This document shows positions 13,385 through 21,310 of a stretch of DNA of 21,808 nucleotides, one piece after another. The DNA is taken from positions 1 through 21,808 of the forward strand of contig JBIIJN010000043.1 of assembly GCA_044233745.1 (NCBI GenBank), in the 5' to 3' direction. Each line of letters opens with the position of its first letter. Positions within the stretch are counted from its first letter, which is position 1. The position numbers and the translations under genes were made by a program. This DNA comes from UBA6165 sp044233745. GTDB taxonomy: Bacteria > Bacteroidota > Bacteroidia > Flavobacteriales_D > Crocinitomicaceae. The notes beneath the pieces are model-generated. The model did no database searches. It was given only the letters and a program-made list of their open reading frames with translations, and was not told where the DNA came from.

Positions 13385-15421
13385 ATGGATTTTTCTCTCG
13401 AAGCGCCATTTTTACCTACGGGTGATCAACCTGAGGCTATCAAACAATTGGTAGCAGGACTAAACAATGGCGATGAAGCGCAAACTTTATTGGGTGTAAC
13501 GGGTTCAGGAAAAACATTCACCATCGCTAACGTGATTGCTCAAACGGGCAAACCGACTTTGATTTTGTCCCACAACAAAACGCTTGCGGCACAGTTGTAC
13601 GGTGAATTCAAACAGTTTTTTCCCGATAACGCGGTGGAATATTTTGTCTCCTACTACGATTATTACCAACCAGAGGCTTATTTGCCTGTTTCGGATACAT
13701 ACATCGAAAAAGATTTAGCCATCAACGACGAAATTGAGCGCCTGCGCTTGGCTGCCACATCGGCTTTGCTTTCTGGGCGCAGAGATGTGATTGTGGTTTC
13801 TTCGGTTTCTTGCATTTATGGTATCGGGAATCCAGATGCTTTTGCCAATTCGATTATTGAAATTTCAATTGGCGACTCCATTCCGCGCAACAAATTCCTG
13901 CATCGCTTGGTGGAGAATTTGTATTCACGTACGCAAGCCGATTTTACACGAGGCACATTCCGCGTGAAAGGGGATTTGGTCGATATCTTTTTGGCTTATG
14001 CAGAATATGCCATCCGTATTGAGTTTTGGGGTGATGAAGTGGAGAAAATTTCATCCATTGACCCCATCGACAACCATGTTTTGGAGACTTTTGAAACGAT
14101 TAAGATATATCCTGCCAACATTTTTGTGACCGATCCGGCGACTACTTTTCAGGCGATTAAAGAAATCCAAGACGACATGGTGGTGCAAGTGGAATCCTTC
14201 AAACGCGAAGGTAAAATTGCCGAAGCCAAGCGCTTGCAAGAACGGGTCGAATACGATTTGGAAATGATTCGTGAATTGGGTTATTGCAGTGGTATTGAGA
14301 ATTATTCGCGTTATTTCGACCGCCGCGAACCCGGTTCCAGACCTTTCTGTTTATTGGATTATTTCCCGAAAGATTTTTTAATGGTCATTGATGAAAGTCA
14401 CGTGACACTGCCTCAAGTTCGTGCGATGTATGGTGGAGACCGCGCCCGAAAAATCAACTTGGTGGATTATGGCTTCCGTTTGCAAAGCGCCATGGACAAT
14501 CGCCCGCTGATGTTTGGTGAGTTTGAAACGCTGATTAAACAGGCGATTTATGTTTCTGCAACGCCTGCCGATTATGAATTGGAGAAAAGTGAAGGCGTTG
14601 TGGTTGAGCAAATTATCCGCCCAACGGGTTTGTTAGACCCCATCATAGAAGTGCGCCCCAGTTTGAATCAAATTGACGACTTGATTGAAGAAATTCATGT
14701 GCGTATTGAGAAAAATGAACGTGTTTTGGTCACCACATTAACCAAACGCATGGCTGAAGAATTGCAGCGGTATTTGGATAAATTGAGTATAAAATCGCGC
14801 TACATACATTCGGAAGTGGACACCTTGGAGCGCGTTGAGATCTTGCGTCAATTGCGCTTGGGTGTTTTTGATGTTTTGGTAGGTGTGAATTTGCTCAGAG
14901 AAGGCTTGGATTTACCTGAAGTTTCACTGGTGGCCATCATCGACGCTGATAAAGAAGGTTTTTTGCGTTCGGAGCGCTCTCTGGTTCAAACCGTTGGTCG
15001 AGCTGCAAGAAATGTGAATGGTCGGGTGATTATGTATGCCGATAAAATGACCGATTCCATGCAAAGGACCATAGATGAAACCAACCGCCGCCGCGAAATT
15101 CAGCATCGATACAACGAAGAACGAGGATTGACACCCCAGGCCCTCAACAAACCCACAGAGTCGATTATGCGCGCAACTGGTGTACTCGATTATGAAAAAG
15201 CACCAGCAAAACCCTATCCAAACGAAACTGAAGTCATGGTAGCAGCTGAAGCCGAATCCATGTACTTCACCGAAGAGAAAATTGACGAAAACATTGCAAC
15301 CATAAAAGCACAAATGGAAGCCGCAGCCAAAGACATGAACTTCATTGAAGCAGCACGTTTAAGAGACGAAATGTTTGCTTGGCAGGCGAGAAAGAGTGAG
15401 GGGAAAAGTAAGGCGAAGTAG
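13385..15421 (+). CDS. uvrB: Excinuclease ABC subunit B
   Basis: UvrB is the damage-verifying helicase-like subunit of nucleotide excision repair, loaded by UvrA and cut-activated by UvrC. The 678-residue protein has Walker A GVTGSGKT (37-44), the beta-hairpin region VSYYDYYQPEAYLP used to probe strands, and Walker B DESHVTLPQ. It also has motif V/VI sequences VGVNLLREGLDLPEV and QTVGRAARNVNG, and a C-terminal UVR domain (about 632-665) that contacts UvrC. The length is normal. The start ATG at 13385 gives MDFSLEAPFLPTGDQPEAI, the family standard. An SOS-type operator is not visible upstream. Confidence 0.98.
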   Translation: MDFSLEAPFLPTGDQPEAIKQLVAGLNNGDEAQTLLGVTGSGKTFTIANVIAQTGKPTLILSHNKTLAAQLYGEFKQFFPDNAVEYFVSYYDYYQPEAYLPVSDTYIEKDLAINDEIERLRLAATSALLSGRRDVIVVSSVSCIYGIGNPDAFANSIIEISIGDSIPRNKFLHRLVENLYSRTQADFTRGTFRVKGDLVDIFLAYAEYAIRIEFWGDEVEKISSIDPIDNHVLETFETIKIYPANIFVTDPATTFQAIKEIQDDMVVQVESFKREGKIAEAKRLQERVEYDLEMIRELGYCSGIENYSRYFDRREPGSRPFCLLDYFPKDFLMVIDESHVTLPQVRAMYGGDRARKINLVDYGFRLQSAMDNRPLMFGEFETLIKQAIYVSATPADYELEKSEGVVVEQIIRPTGLLDPIIEVRPSLNQIDDLIEEIHVRIEKNERVLVTTLTKRMAEELQRYLDKLSIKSRYIHSEVDTLERVEILRQLRLGVFDVLVGVNLLREGLDLPEVSLVAIIDADKEGFLRSERSLVQTVGRAARNVNGRVIMYADKMTDSMQRTIDETNRRREIQHRYNEERGLTPQALNKPTESIMRATGVLDYEKAPAKPYPNETEVMVAAEAESMYFTEEKIDENIATIKAQMEAAAKDMNFIEAARLRDEMFAWQARKSEGKSKAK

Positions 15422-15440
15422 CGGTTCGGAATCTCACCAT

Positions 15441-15480
15441 CCGTGAAACTTTGTGCTAGACTCTGTGAAACTCTGTGTAG
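15441..15480. repeat. CTCTGTGAAA-type intergenic repeat
   Basis: CCGTGAAACTTTGTG, GACTCTGTGAAAC and TCTGTGTAG follow each other here. The 12-base word ACTCTGTGAAAC is shared with 5346-5357. The repeat falls in the gap between uvrB and the epimerase and explains a spurious upstream extension of the epimerase frame. Confidence 0.5.
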
Positions 15481-15518
15481 CCGTTCAATCAAATCCATTT
15501 TTTCCTTTTCTTTGCTCC

Positions 15519-15923
15519 ATGAACAAAATCGAACACATTGGCATTGCCGTGCAATCTTTGGAAGAATCTATTCCGGTTTATGAAAAGCTATTAAACACAC
15601 CCTGCTACAAAATCGAAGAAGTAGCTTCAGAAGGAGTTAAGACGGCATTTTTTAAAGTAGGTGAATCGAAGATCGAACTCTTGGAAGCCACAAATCCAGA
15701 GAGCCCCATCGCGAAATTCTTGGTAAAACGCGGCATGGGCATGCACCACATCGCCTTTGACGTTACAGACATTGACGCCGAGATAGAACGCCTTGTAGCC
15801 GATGGATTTCAAATGATTCACCAAACACCCAAAGACGGTGCAGATGGCAAACGAATTGCTTTTTTGCACCCGAAATCTACGGAGAGTCTGTTGGTGGAAT
15901 TGTGCATGGATCGAGGATATTAA
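15519..15923 (+). CDS. mce: Methylmalonyl-CoA epimerase
   Basis: The 134-residue protein belongs to the vicinal-oxygen-chelate superfamily and interconverts the (R) and (S) forms of methylmalonyl-CoA, linking propionyl-CoA metabolism to succinyl-CoA. It opens with MNKIEHIGIAVQSLEESIP. The expected metal ligands are visible: His6, Glu53 (KIELLE), His76 or His77 in GMGMHHIAFDV, and Glu127 in LLVELC. The frame is open further upstream to 15453, but that part lies in a dispersed repeat and does not resemble the family, so I chose ATG at 15519. The partner mutase genes are not in the window. Confidence 0.93.
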   Translation: MNKIEHIGIAVQSLEESIPVYEKLLNTPCYKIEEVASEGVKTAFFKVGESKIELLEATNPESPIAKFLVKRGMGMHHIAFDVTDIDAEIERLVADGFQMIHQTPKDGADGKRIAFLHPKSTESLLVELCMDRGY

Positions 15924-15938
15924 CCGTGTTTCTTAGAC

Positions 15939-16595
15939 TCAGAAATAGTATTTCACAAAGGCGCTGCAACCGCTAAACCATATTTTGGCTTGGTCCAAGA
16001 TGGGTTCAATGTCGCGATTAGACCGAAAATCAACATAGCCGAAAACACCAATATCGAAGCTACTCCTTTTAAAAATATCCAAATTCCAATAAACGTTGGC
16101 AATCAATCCAAAGTTTGGTCGGGCTATCCAGTGATAACCAATTTGTTCTACAATTAATTTGTAATCCTGATTTCTGTAATAACTTCCTTGAATTCCTAAT
16201 CCAACCCAAGGGCTGCTGAGGATGGCTTCAAGTTTTCGGTTGTACATTAAATCAAGTGTGAATACCTTAATAATTCTTCGGAATTTATATTGATCATAGA
16301 CCGTATTTTGTTGCTCTGTCAAATCACCCTGAAATCCACGTGTTCCAGCGTTGAAATTCACGAATACTGCGTTTTTTTTCTGAAAAGTGAGTTTCGATGT
16401 TAGACCATAAGTATAATTAAATGCAGCGTAATCTGTTTTGTTACGTAACTTTTTCAAGCCGGGAATATCAGATTGAAATACGCGATAACCCAAGCCCAGG
16501 GATGCCATGACACCAAAATCCCAGTCTTTTTGGGCGAGGCTATTTGAACAATTCCATAAGAATAAAAAAACCAAAGCTAGACTCAGTGCCTTCAT
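15939..16595 (-). CDS. Outer-membrane beta-barrel protein, PorT-like (paralogue A)
   Basis: This 218-residue protein starts with a signal peptide (MKALSLALVFLFLWNCSNSLA, Gln next). It continues as alternating amphipathic strands rich in Tyr, Phe and Gly and ends in an aromatic residue (FVKYYF), as outer-membrane barrels do. It fits the small 8- to 10-strand barrels of the PorT/OMP_b-brl_2 type. The N-terminal motif GLGYRVFQSDIPGLKKLRNK is clearly related to that of the next gene upstream, so the two are paralogues. I chose ATG at 16595; 48 bases of upstream open frame overlap the neighbour and lack signal features. It is the last gene of the apparent operon, 4 bases after paralogue B. Function unknown. 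Composition is AT-rich compared with flanking genes. Confidence 0.75.
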   Translation of the reverse strand: MKALSLALVFLFLWNCSNSLAQKDWDFGVMASLGLGYRVFQSDIPGLKKLRNKTDYAAFNYTYGLTSKLTFQKKNAVFVNFNAGTRGFQGDLTEQQNTVYDQYKFRRIIKVFTLDLMYNRKLEAILSSPWVGLGIQGSYYRNQDYKLIVEQIGYHWIARPNFGLIANVYWNLDIFKRSSFDIGVFGYVDFRSNRDIEPILDQAKIWFSGCSAFVKYYF

Positions 16596-16599
16596 AGTT

Positions 16600-17262
16600 T
16601 TATAGAATCGTGAAATAATAGCCAATTCTGAGTTCTGTGCCAATCAGATGGATGTCATTCACCTGATGAGGATATCGGTCGCTATTGGGAAGAATCTGAC
16701 CGAATCCCAATATACTAACACGCAATTCAGACTTGTCAGATAGTGATTTAGAAGCACCTATCGAAAGCGCGGGACTCAAATTGAATTTGGGTCTTGTTTG
16801 TTGTTCATAGTTGTTATGATCGTAACCACGAAGAATTTGGTTCAAAACGCCCAAGCCAAAGTGAAAAGATATCGATTCTCTATTAATTTTATAATGCACC
16901 AGCAAAGGGATTTCGATAAACTTGAATTTGGTATTCGGAATATAATTAGGTTGTGGATTGCCTGAAACCATATATTCGCCTACTGGGAATTTGATGAGTT
17001 GAATTCCAAAGTTTCTAGAAGATATGCTTATTCCTGTTTCTAGACTCCATTTTTGTGATAGGTCAACATTTGCCAACAATCCTGCTGAAAAAGATAATGC
17101 CATATTATCGGATTGAGACCTTAATTCGTCAAGTCCAGAATTGTTGATATCAGAGTAAATACGATAAGTACCACCTAGACCAGCACTTGGAGCGATCTTA
17201 ATATTTTGACTGAATACTAAGGTCAAATTAACAGATAAAACAATGGAAATTAGTGTTTTCAT
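16600..17262 (-). CDS. Outer-membrane beta-barrel protein, PorT-like (paralogue B)
   Basis: The 220-residue protein has a signal peptide (MKTLISIVLSVNLTLVFS, Gln next) and the strand pattern of a small outer-membrane barrel: SLETGISISSRNFGIQL, KFIEIPLLVHYKI, SFHFGLGVLNQIL and LIGTELRIGYYF. The KFIEIPLLVHY strand is characteristic of the PorT/OMP_b-brl_2 family. Its mature start, GLGGTYRIYSDINNSGLDEL, aligns with the same region of paralogue A. It lies 52 bases after the large secreted protein and 4 bases before paralogue A, so the three are probably one transcript. A role in anchoring or exporting the secreted protein is an inference from the order. Confidence 0.78.
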   Translation of the reverse strand: MKTLISIVLSVNLTLVFSQNIKIAPSAGLGGTYRIYSDINNSGLDELRSQSDNMALSFSAGLLANVDLSQKWSLETGISISSRNFGIQLIKFPVGEYMVSGNPQPNYIPNTKFKFIEIPLLVHYKINRESISFHFGLGVLNQILRGYDHNNYEQQTRPKFNLSPALSIGASKSLSDKSELRVSILGFGQILPNSDRYPHQVNDIHLIGTELRIGYYFTIL

Positions 17263-17314
17263 TTTAAGGAGTTTTAAAAGCGAAGTTAGTATTTTTAAGT
17301 AATTTATTGATGAA

Positions 17315-19387
17315 CTACCAGAATATGTAGATTGGAAAAATCATTTCAAAAGTGCCGCCAACAGTAACTTCGGTACAAGGATAATGCTGTTTAGGCCAAT
17401 TTCCCGGGTTGCAAACGGGACCTTTAAAAGACGCGAAAGGAATCCAATTACATTCTGTTTCATCCCACTCGGAGCAAAACGGATTGGGGATTTGTACAGG
17501 AACATGAATCCAATCTCTTGAAGCACAGTTTTTAACATAGAATTTGCCGTTGTATAAATCCTCCATAACTTTCTGACCATTTACTGTTCCGTCCCACTGC
17601 ACAACATATTGTTGAAAACCGTCGCAATCTTCAATTTCTCCTTCTATGGTTCTAATTAACTCCCCCCATCTGTTGAAAATTTCCAGCTTATAATGTGTTG
17701 CTTTGTATTCACCATATTCTGGCTCAGGATTTTCAATACTGCCAATGAAGAATGCTCCAGTAGTTTGGTTTAAATTATTATGGCTCGAGATGTAATGATG
17801 GTTATTGAAGTTTTCTAAATCCGACCAATACCTTGGATAAGGCGCAAGATCAGCGTTTGTAATTTGTATCATATTTGTAAATGCCCAACCACATTCATTT
17901 GAAACTATTGCGTAGTATGCGCCTGGCGACTGCGCCTCAATCATTGTCGTATTTTGTTGTCCATTTGACCAACCCACTGAAGTGTAATTATTTCCCCACA
18001 AACTTAAAAATGTCCCTCTACAGCAATCCGCTTCGTTAGTAATAACGGATATTATTCCTTTGGGTTTACAACTTATTTGAACTGTTTCATTTATTGAACA
18101 ACCATATTTATCAGTTATGGTAACATTGTATTCATGAGGATAAGTTACAGAGCCTAGGGTGTGAATTGGATTAGGAGAAAAAGCATCATTTAACCCAGCA
18201 ACAGGAGTCCACTGAAAGTCATAACTATTTGAGTTGCTCGGTCCTAAAACAATCGTTTCTCCATTATTTATATTATCACAATCATAGCAATATAAATTTA
18301 GCATATCTACGACCGGACAAGAGATATAAATTAGTTGAACATCTTCAACCCAATCAGTACACGAATTCATTCCTACTAACTTAATCCTATAATATGAATT
18401 ACACTGAAAATTGAAATTGGCGGTGTTGGCTTGATTAATATATTCAAACAGATCTAAAGTTCCTGGTGTTTGATTAGGAAAAAAGTACATAACCTCTGAA
18501 GCAGGATTCGGGCGTCCATAGTTGGCGTCTGAGTCTTCAACTGTAATGTAATATGATGTTGCGCCAATGGTGTTTGTTCCATCAAAGTTGATGCTCTCGC
18601 CTAAACAATATTCTCGTTTGTCAAGGCTAAAATCTAAATCAATTGTTTCTTCTATGCAAAGTGCATCTATGTATGCATAAGCAAAATGACCTGCTAGTGC
18701 GCAATTGGAAATTGTGAATTCTGCTCTTGCATTCATTCCGATATACTGAGATAAATCAGTGCCAAAACAATCCCAATCGCGATATTCGAAATTTCCTGAT
18801 ACTTGAAAAAATTCATCCCCAGTTTGTGCTGTTTTTCTGCCCGTTTCATAAACAAGAACTTCACCGTTTGCTGTTGTCACGAATAATCGAGCCCAAAACC
18901 ATGAGTTGTCGTTTGGGTTGTGATTCGGATTCTGCAAAACAACAGCATAATTCATTTTGAAATTAGCATTATCTGGAGTTACTTGGAAGTTGTAACTGGC
19001 TCGCGTCAAGAATCCCCCGTCTTGGGTACCAGCTGGGTTACTAACATTATTGCCAATTTGTAGTGCATTATTACCATTAAAGACTTTGTTTATTGGTACG
19101 TATTGATCAACTCCTTGATTTATAATACTAAAGCGTGGTGCAGTATTAATGTCAACAGCACCTAGTAAATTTACACCAGCGTCGATATTGTTATAGGTAA
19201 AACTCGTACATCCATCATAGTAGCCAGCCTCACCAGTCCAGTTTAAAAATGATCCCTGCTCTAGCCCACCATTTATGCATGAACTGTTTTCTTGGGACAA
19301 AACTGAATCGACTATTCCAAATACCGCAAAATTAGTGATGAATAACCCAAAGATGATTTTTTTCAAAGGAAGTAACTGTTCAATCAT
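17315..19387 (-). CDS. Large secreted protein with gliding-motility-type C-terminal domain (type IX secretion)
   Basis: The 690-residue protein has a signal peptide ending near VLS (32), then Gln. Residues about 37-245 look like a jelly-roll adhesion or carbohydrate-binding domain (GGLEQGSFLNWTG opening, IDALC closing). Two Ig/PKD-like domains follow (about 250-357 and 385-440, with FQWTPVAGLNDAFSPNP and YNVTITDKYGC). Another beta domain spans 445-510. Residues 566-620 match the CHU_C/gliding-motility C-terminal domain: YKLEIFNRWGELI, QWDGTVNG and YNGKFYVKN. That domain is a type B signal for the type IX secretion system. Unusually, about 68 more Cys- and aromatic-rich residues follow it. It has more than 20 cysteines. 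It is divergent from an XRE regulator and followed by two barrel genes. Adhesion is a plausible role. Confidence 0.75.
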   Translation of the reverse strand: MIEQLLPLKKIIFGLFITNFAVFGIVDSVLSQENSSCINGGLEQGSFLNWTGEAGYYDGCTSFTYNNIDAGVNLLGAVDINTAPRFSIINQGVDQYVPINKVFNGNNALQIGNNVSNPAGTQDGGFLTRASYNFQVTPDNANFKMNYAVVLQNPNHNPNDNSWFWARLFVTTANGEVLVYETGRKTAQTGDEFFQVSGNFEYRDWDCFGTDLSQYIGMNARAEFTISNCALAGHFAYAYIDALCIEETIDLDFSLDKREYCLGESINFDGTNTIGATSYYITVEDSDANYGRPNPASEVMYFFPNQTPGTLDLFEYINQANTANFNFQCNSYYRIKLVGMNSCTDWVEDVQLIYISCPVVDMLNLYCYDCDNINNGETIVLGPSNSNSYDFQWTPVAGLNDAFSPNPIHTLGSVTYPHEYNVTITDKYGCSINETVQISCKPKGIISVITNEADCCRGTFLSLWGNNYTSVGWSNGQQNTTMIEAQSPGAYYAIVSNECGWAFTNMIQITNADLAPYPRYWSDLENFNNHHYISSHNNLNQTTGAFFIGSIENPEPEYGEYKATHYKLEIFNRWGELIRTIEGEIEDCDGFQQYVVQWDGTVNGQKVMEDLYNGKFYVKNCASRDWIHVPVQIPNPFCSEWDETECNWIPFASFKGPVCNPGNWPKQHYPCTEVTVGGTFEMIFPIYIFW

Positions 19388-19402
19388 GACAATTTGTTTT
19401 TA

Positions 19403-19475
19403 CATTTGTGCAAATGTGCAAAACACGAAAAATCGAACTATACTTTTTTGTTGCATTTTATTGCAATTTTCTGCA
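19403..19475. promoter_or_regulatory. TGCA-repeat operator array in the divergent promoter region
   Basis: Between the start codons of the secreted protein and the XRE regulator lies a tandem TGTGCAAA (19407-19414, 19415-19422), part of which forms CATTTG-TG-CAAATG. Three TTGCA/TTGCA/CTGCA words at 19451, 19461 and 19471 follow, exactly 10 bases apart. Repeats on one helical face suggest cooperative binding, most simply by the adjacent regulator. TACTTTTT at 19441-19448 may be a weak -7 element for the regulator. Confidence 0.45.
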
Positions 19476-19491
19476 AGCATAATAAATTACT

Positions 19492-19842
19492 ATGGAGAAA
19501 CATAAACTTATTCAGTTACGTCAAAGCAAAGGAATCAGTCAAGAACAAATGCCTGACAAATTGGCGATTACGCCATCTACCTATTCAAGAAAAGAAAAGG
19601 GATTGGTAAGAATTCGACCGGAGGAGTGGGAAAAAATCGCTAAATTCCTTAATCTGCCAGTTGAAGAAGTGTATGAGTCAGATGAAACCAATTATTTTGT
19701 TATAAAGGATCAAGCGACAGCAAATTATTTGGGAACAAACCATGTTTATTCAATTCCTGAGTATTTTTTGGAAACACAACGGAAATATATTGAAAGACTT
19801 GAAAAGGAAATTGCTGATTTAAAAGCATCAAAAGAAAATTAA
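19492..19842 (+). CDS. XRE-family HTH transcriptional regulator with C-terminal coiled coil
   Basis: The 116-residue protein has an N-terminal Cro/C1-type helix-turn-helix (about 5-60; LIQLRQSKGISQEQMPDKLAITPSTYSRKEKG), a linker with YLGTNHVYSIPEYFLETQ, and a short coiled coil (92-116) for dimerisation. The layout matches a family of small regulators common in Flavobacteriia. Helix 2 carries Pro21 where Ala is usual (QMPDKL). It is divergent from the large secreted protein, and the shared upstream region holds phased TGCA repeats, so it probably controls that operon and itself. Its stop is 2 bases from that of the convergent glutaminyl cyclase gene. No ligand-binding or metal site is visible. 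Confidence 0.85.
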   Translation: MEKHKLIQLRQSKGISQEQMPDKLAITPSTYSRKEKGLVRIRPEEWEKIAKFLNLPVEEVYESDETNYFVIKDQATANYLGTNHVYSIPEYFLETQRKYIERLEKEIADLKASKEN

Positions 19843-19844
19843 CA

Positions 19845-20936
19845 TCAAACCGCCCCTTTCTCCACCAGCTGCACCGCAAACATCTTTGTCCACAGTTTTC
19901 CAGTAAGATAAAACAAACCGTTTTTCTTGTTGAAAGCAATGCCATTGAGCACATCGCCGTTTGAACCTCGACCTAAATCAAGCAGTTCGGCACAGTCGAT
20001 AAGCGCAACCACTTCTCCGTTTTTCGGATTGATTTTCACGATGTAATCCTGTTGATACACATTGGCATAGATGAAACCATCTACAAATTCCAATTCGTTT
20101 AAGGCACGGTATTCCTGCTTGTCAGAAAAAACTTGAATGCTGCGTTTGATGTCGAATGTAACTGGATCACGGAATACAATTTTCGAGCTACCATCACTCA
20201 TGATTAAGTGCGTGCCGTCGTTGGCCAAGCCCCAACCTTCACCAGAATAGCTGTGTTGTCGCTTCAGTGCAAAGGTGTTCAAGTCATAAACAAAACATAC
20301 GCCATTCATCCATGTGAGTTGATAAATTTCGTTGTTCAATATAGTTATGCCCTCGCCGAAGTAGCTTTCGTCTAAATCCAAAATACGAAGCGGCGCACCA
20401 TTGCTCACATTAATTTCCGCCAAAATACTTTCTCCAAATTGTCCGGTGCCTTCAAACAAACGACCTTCAAAAAACTCCAAACCTTGGGTGTAATGATCAC
20501 CTTTGTGACTCAGTGTTTCAACAATTTGAGGCAGCAAAATTTTCGGTGTAGTACTCGAAAAAACTACCACGCGTTTGTTTTCTGATATCACCTCATTTTC
20601 AACCCCCGAAAGATTCACTTTTATGGTGTTGAAGCCCAATTTCCATGTGCGGGTATCAAGCTTAAATTCCATGTTTTTTTGAGCACCTTTATGCTCCAAA
20701 AGCAGCGAATCGTTGACCAAAATAGAAAGCGACGCATCAGGATAATCAGCTTTGATATCTAAAATGAGATTTATTTCCTGCCCACTGATAAATTGCGCGT
20801 CTTTTTTTGGACCATCAATGCGCAAAATCGCCAAACGGTCATCATCGTCGTCGTCATCGCCATTGCAAGATAAAAAGCCAAAACCAAGGGTTATGGCCAG
20901 TACCAAGCCAGCGCTTAGGTATTTCAATTTATACAT
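19845..20936 (-). CDS. Glutaminyl-peptide cyclotransferase, lipoprotein
   Basis: The 363-residue protein belongs to the beta-propeller glutamine cyclotransferase family, which converts N-terminal Gln to pyroglutamate. Its lipobox FLSC puts the lipidated Cys at 24, followed by NG and seven Asp (27-33), like the acidic export signals that send Bacteroidota lipoproteins to the cell surface. An Ig-like domain (about 35-130) precedes the catalytic propeller (about 137-363). The propeller shows HYTQGLEFFEGRLFEGTGQFGES, FGEGITILNNEIYQLTW, EGWGLANDGTHLIMSDGSS, RALNELEFVDGFIYANVY and LNGIAFNKKNGLFYLTGKLW, close to the family consensus. It overlaps the ytxJ-like gene by 8 bases, so the two are translationally coupled. 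Its substrates probably include SPase I-cleaved proteins with mature Gln, as seen for four secreted proteins in this window. Confidence 0.9.
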   Translation of the reverse strand: MYKLKYLSAGLVLAITLGFGFLSCNGDDDDDDDRLAILRIDGPKKDAQFISGQEINLILDIKADYPDASLSILVNDSLLLEHKGAQKNMEFKLDTRTWKLGFNTIKVNLSGVENEVISENKRVVVFSSTTPKILLPQIVETLSHKGDHYTQGLEFFEGRLFEGTGQFGESILAEINVSNGAPLRILDLDESYFGEGITILNNEIYQLTWMNGVCFVYDLNTFALKRQHSYSGEGWGLANDGTHLIMSDGSSKIVFRDPVTFDIKRSIQVFSDKQEYRALNELEFVDGFIYANVYQQDYIVKINPKNGEVVALIDCAELLDLGRGSNGDVLNGIAFNKKNGLFYLTGKLWTKMFAVQLVEKGAV

Positions 20937-21309
20937 GATTCAATTTTTGTAATAAACCCAAAACCACGCTTCCTTGTATTCCGTTATGCGAATTGTCGTA
21001 AACGGCTTTTTCGTTGTGCACAACAAGTACTTGTGGCGACTGATGCATCACGCCCAGTGCATCGGCCACATGAAGCGATGTGGGTCTGTCATCAATAACA
21101 TCTATCATCACCAAGTTTGATTCTGCGGCAATTTCTGATACTGCATCATTGAATCTATCAAGCGCCATCGATGAAATGGGACAACGCGTGCTGTGTTTGA
21201 AAATCACCAAAGGTTTTTCTGAAGATTCCTGAACCAGCTGGTTAAAAGTATTCACGTCTCTCAGATATTCCCAGCGATGCGATTTGGATTTAGACTTGGA
21301 AAAAAACAT
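20929..21309 (-). CDS. ytxJ: Bacilliredoxin-like monothiol protein, YtxJ family
   Basis: The 126-residue thioredoxin-fold protein carries the YtxJ signature FKHSTRCPISSMALDRF with the single Cys43, the attack site on bacillithiol-mixed disulfides. The cis-Pro region SPQVLVVHNEKAVYDNSHNGI matches as well. In Firmicutes YtxJ goes with bacillithiol; Bacteroidota also make this thiol, so a role in reducing S-bacillithiolated proteins is likely. There is no signal peptide: the basic N terminus MFFSKSKSKSHRW precedes the fold. It starts 1 base after the pheS stop and overlaps the glutaminyl cyclase start. Confidence 0.88.
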   Translation of the reverse strand: MFFSKSKSKSHRWEYLRDVNTFNQLVQESSEKPLVIFKHSTRCPISSMALDRFNDAVSEIAAESNLVMIDVIDDRPTSLHVADALGVMHQSPQVLVVHNEKAVYDNSHNGIQGSVVLGLLQKLNHV

Positions 21310-21310
21310 A

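Noticed and set aside
15453..15518. Longer start for the epimerase
   Set aside because: The extra 22 residues come from the CTCTGTGAAA repeat and are unlike the family N terminus.
20835..20868. Phase-variable simple repeat at the Asp run
   Set aside because: The codons mix GAT and GAC and the period is three, so length changes would not shift the frame.
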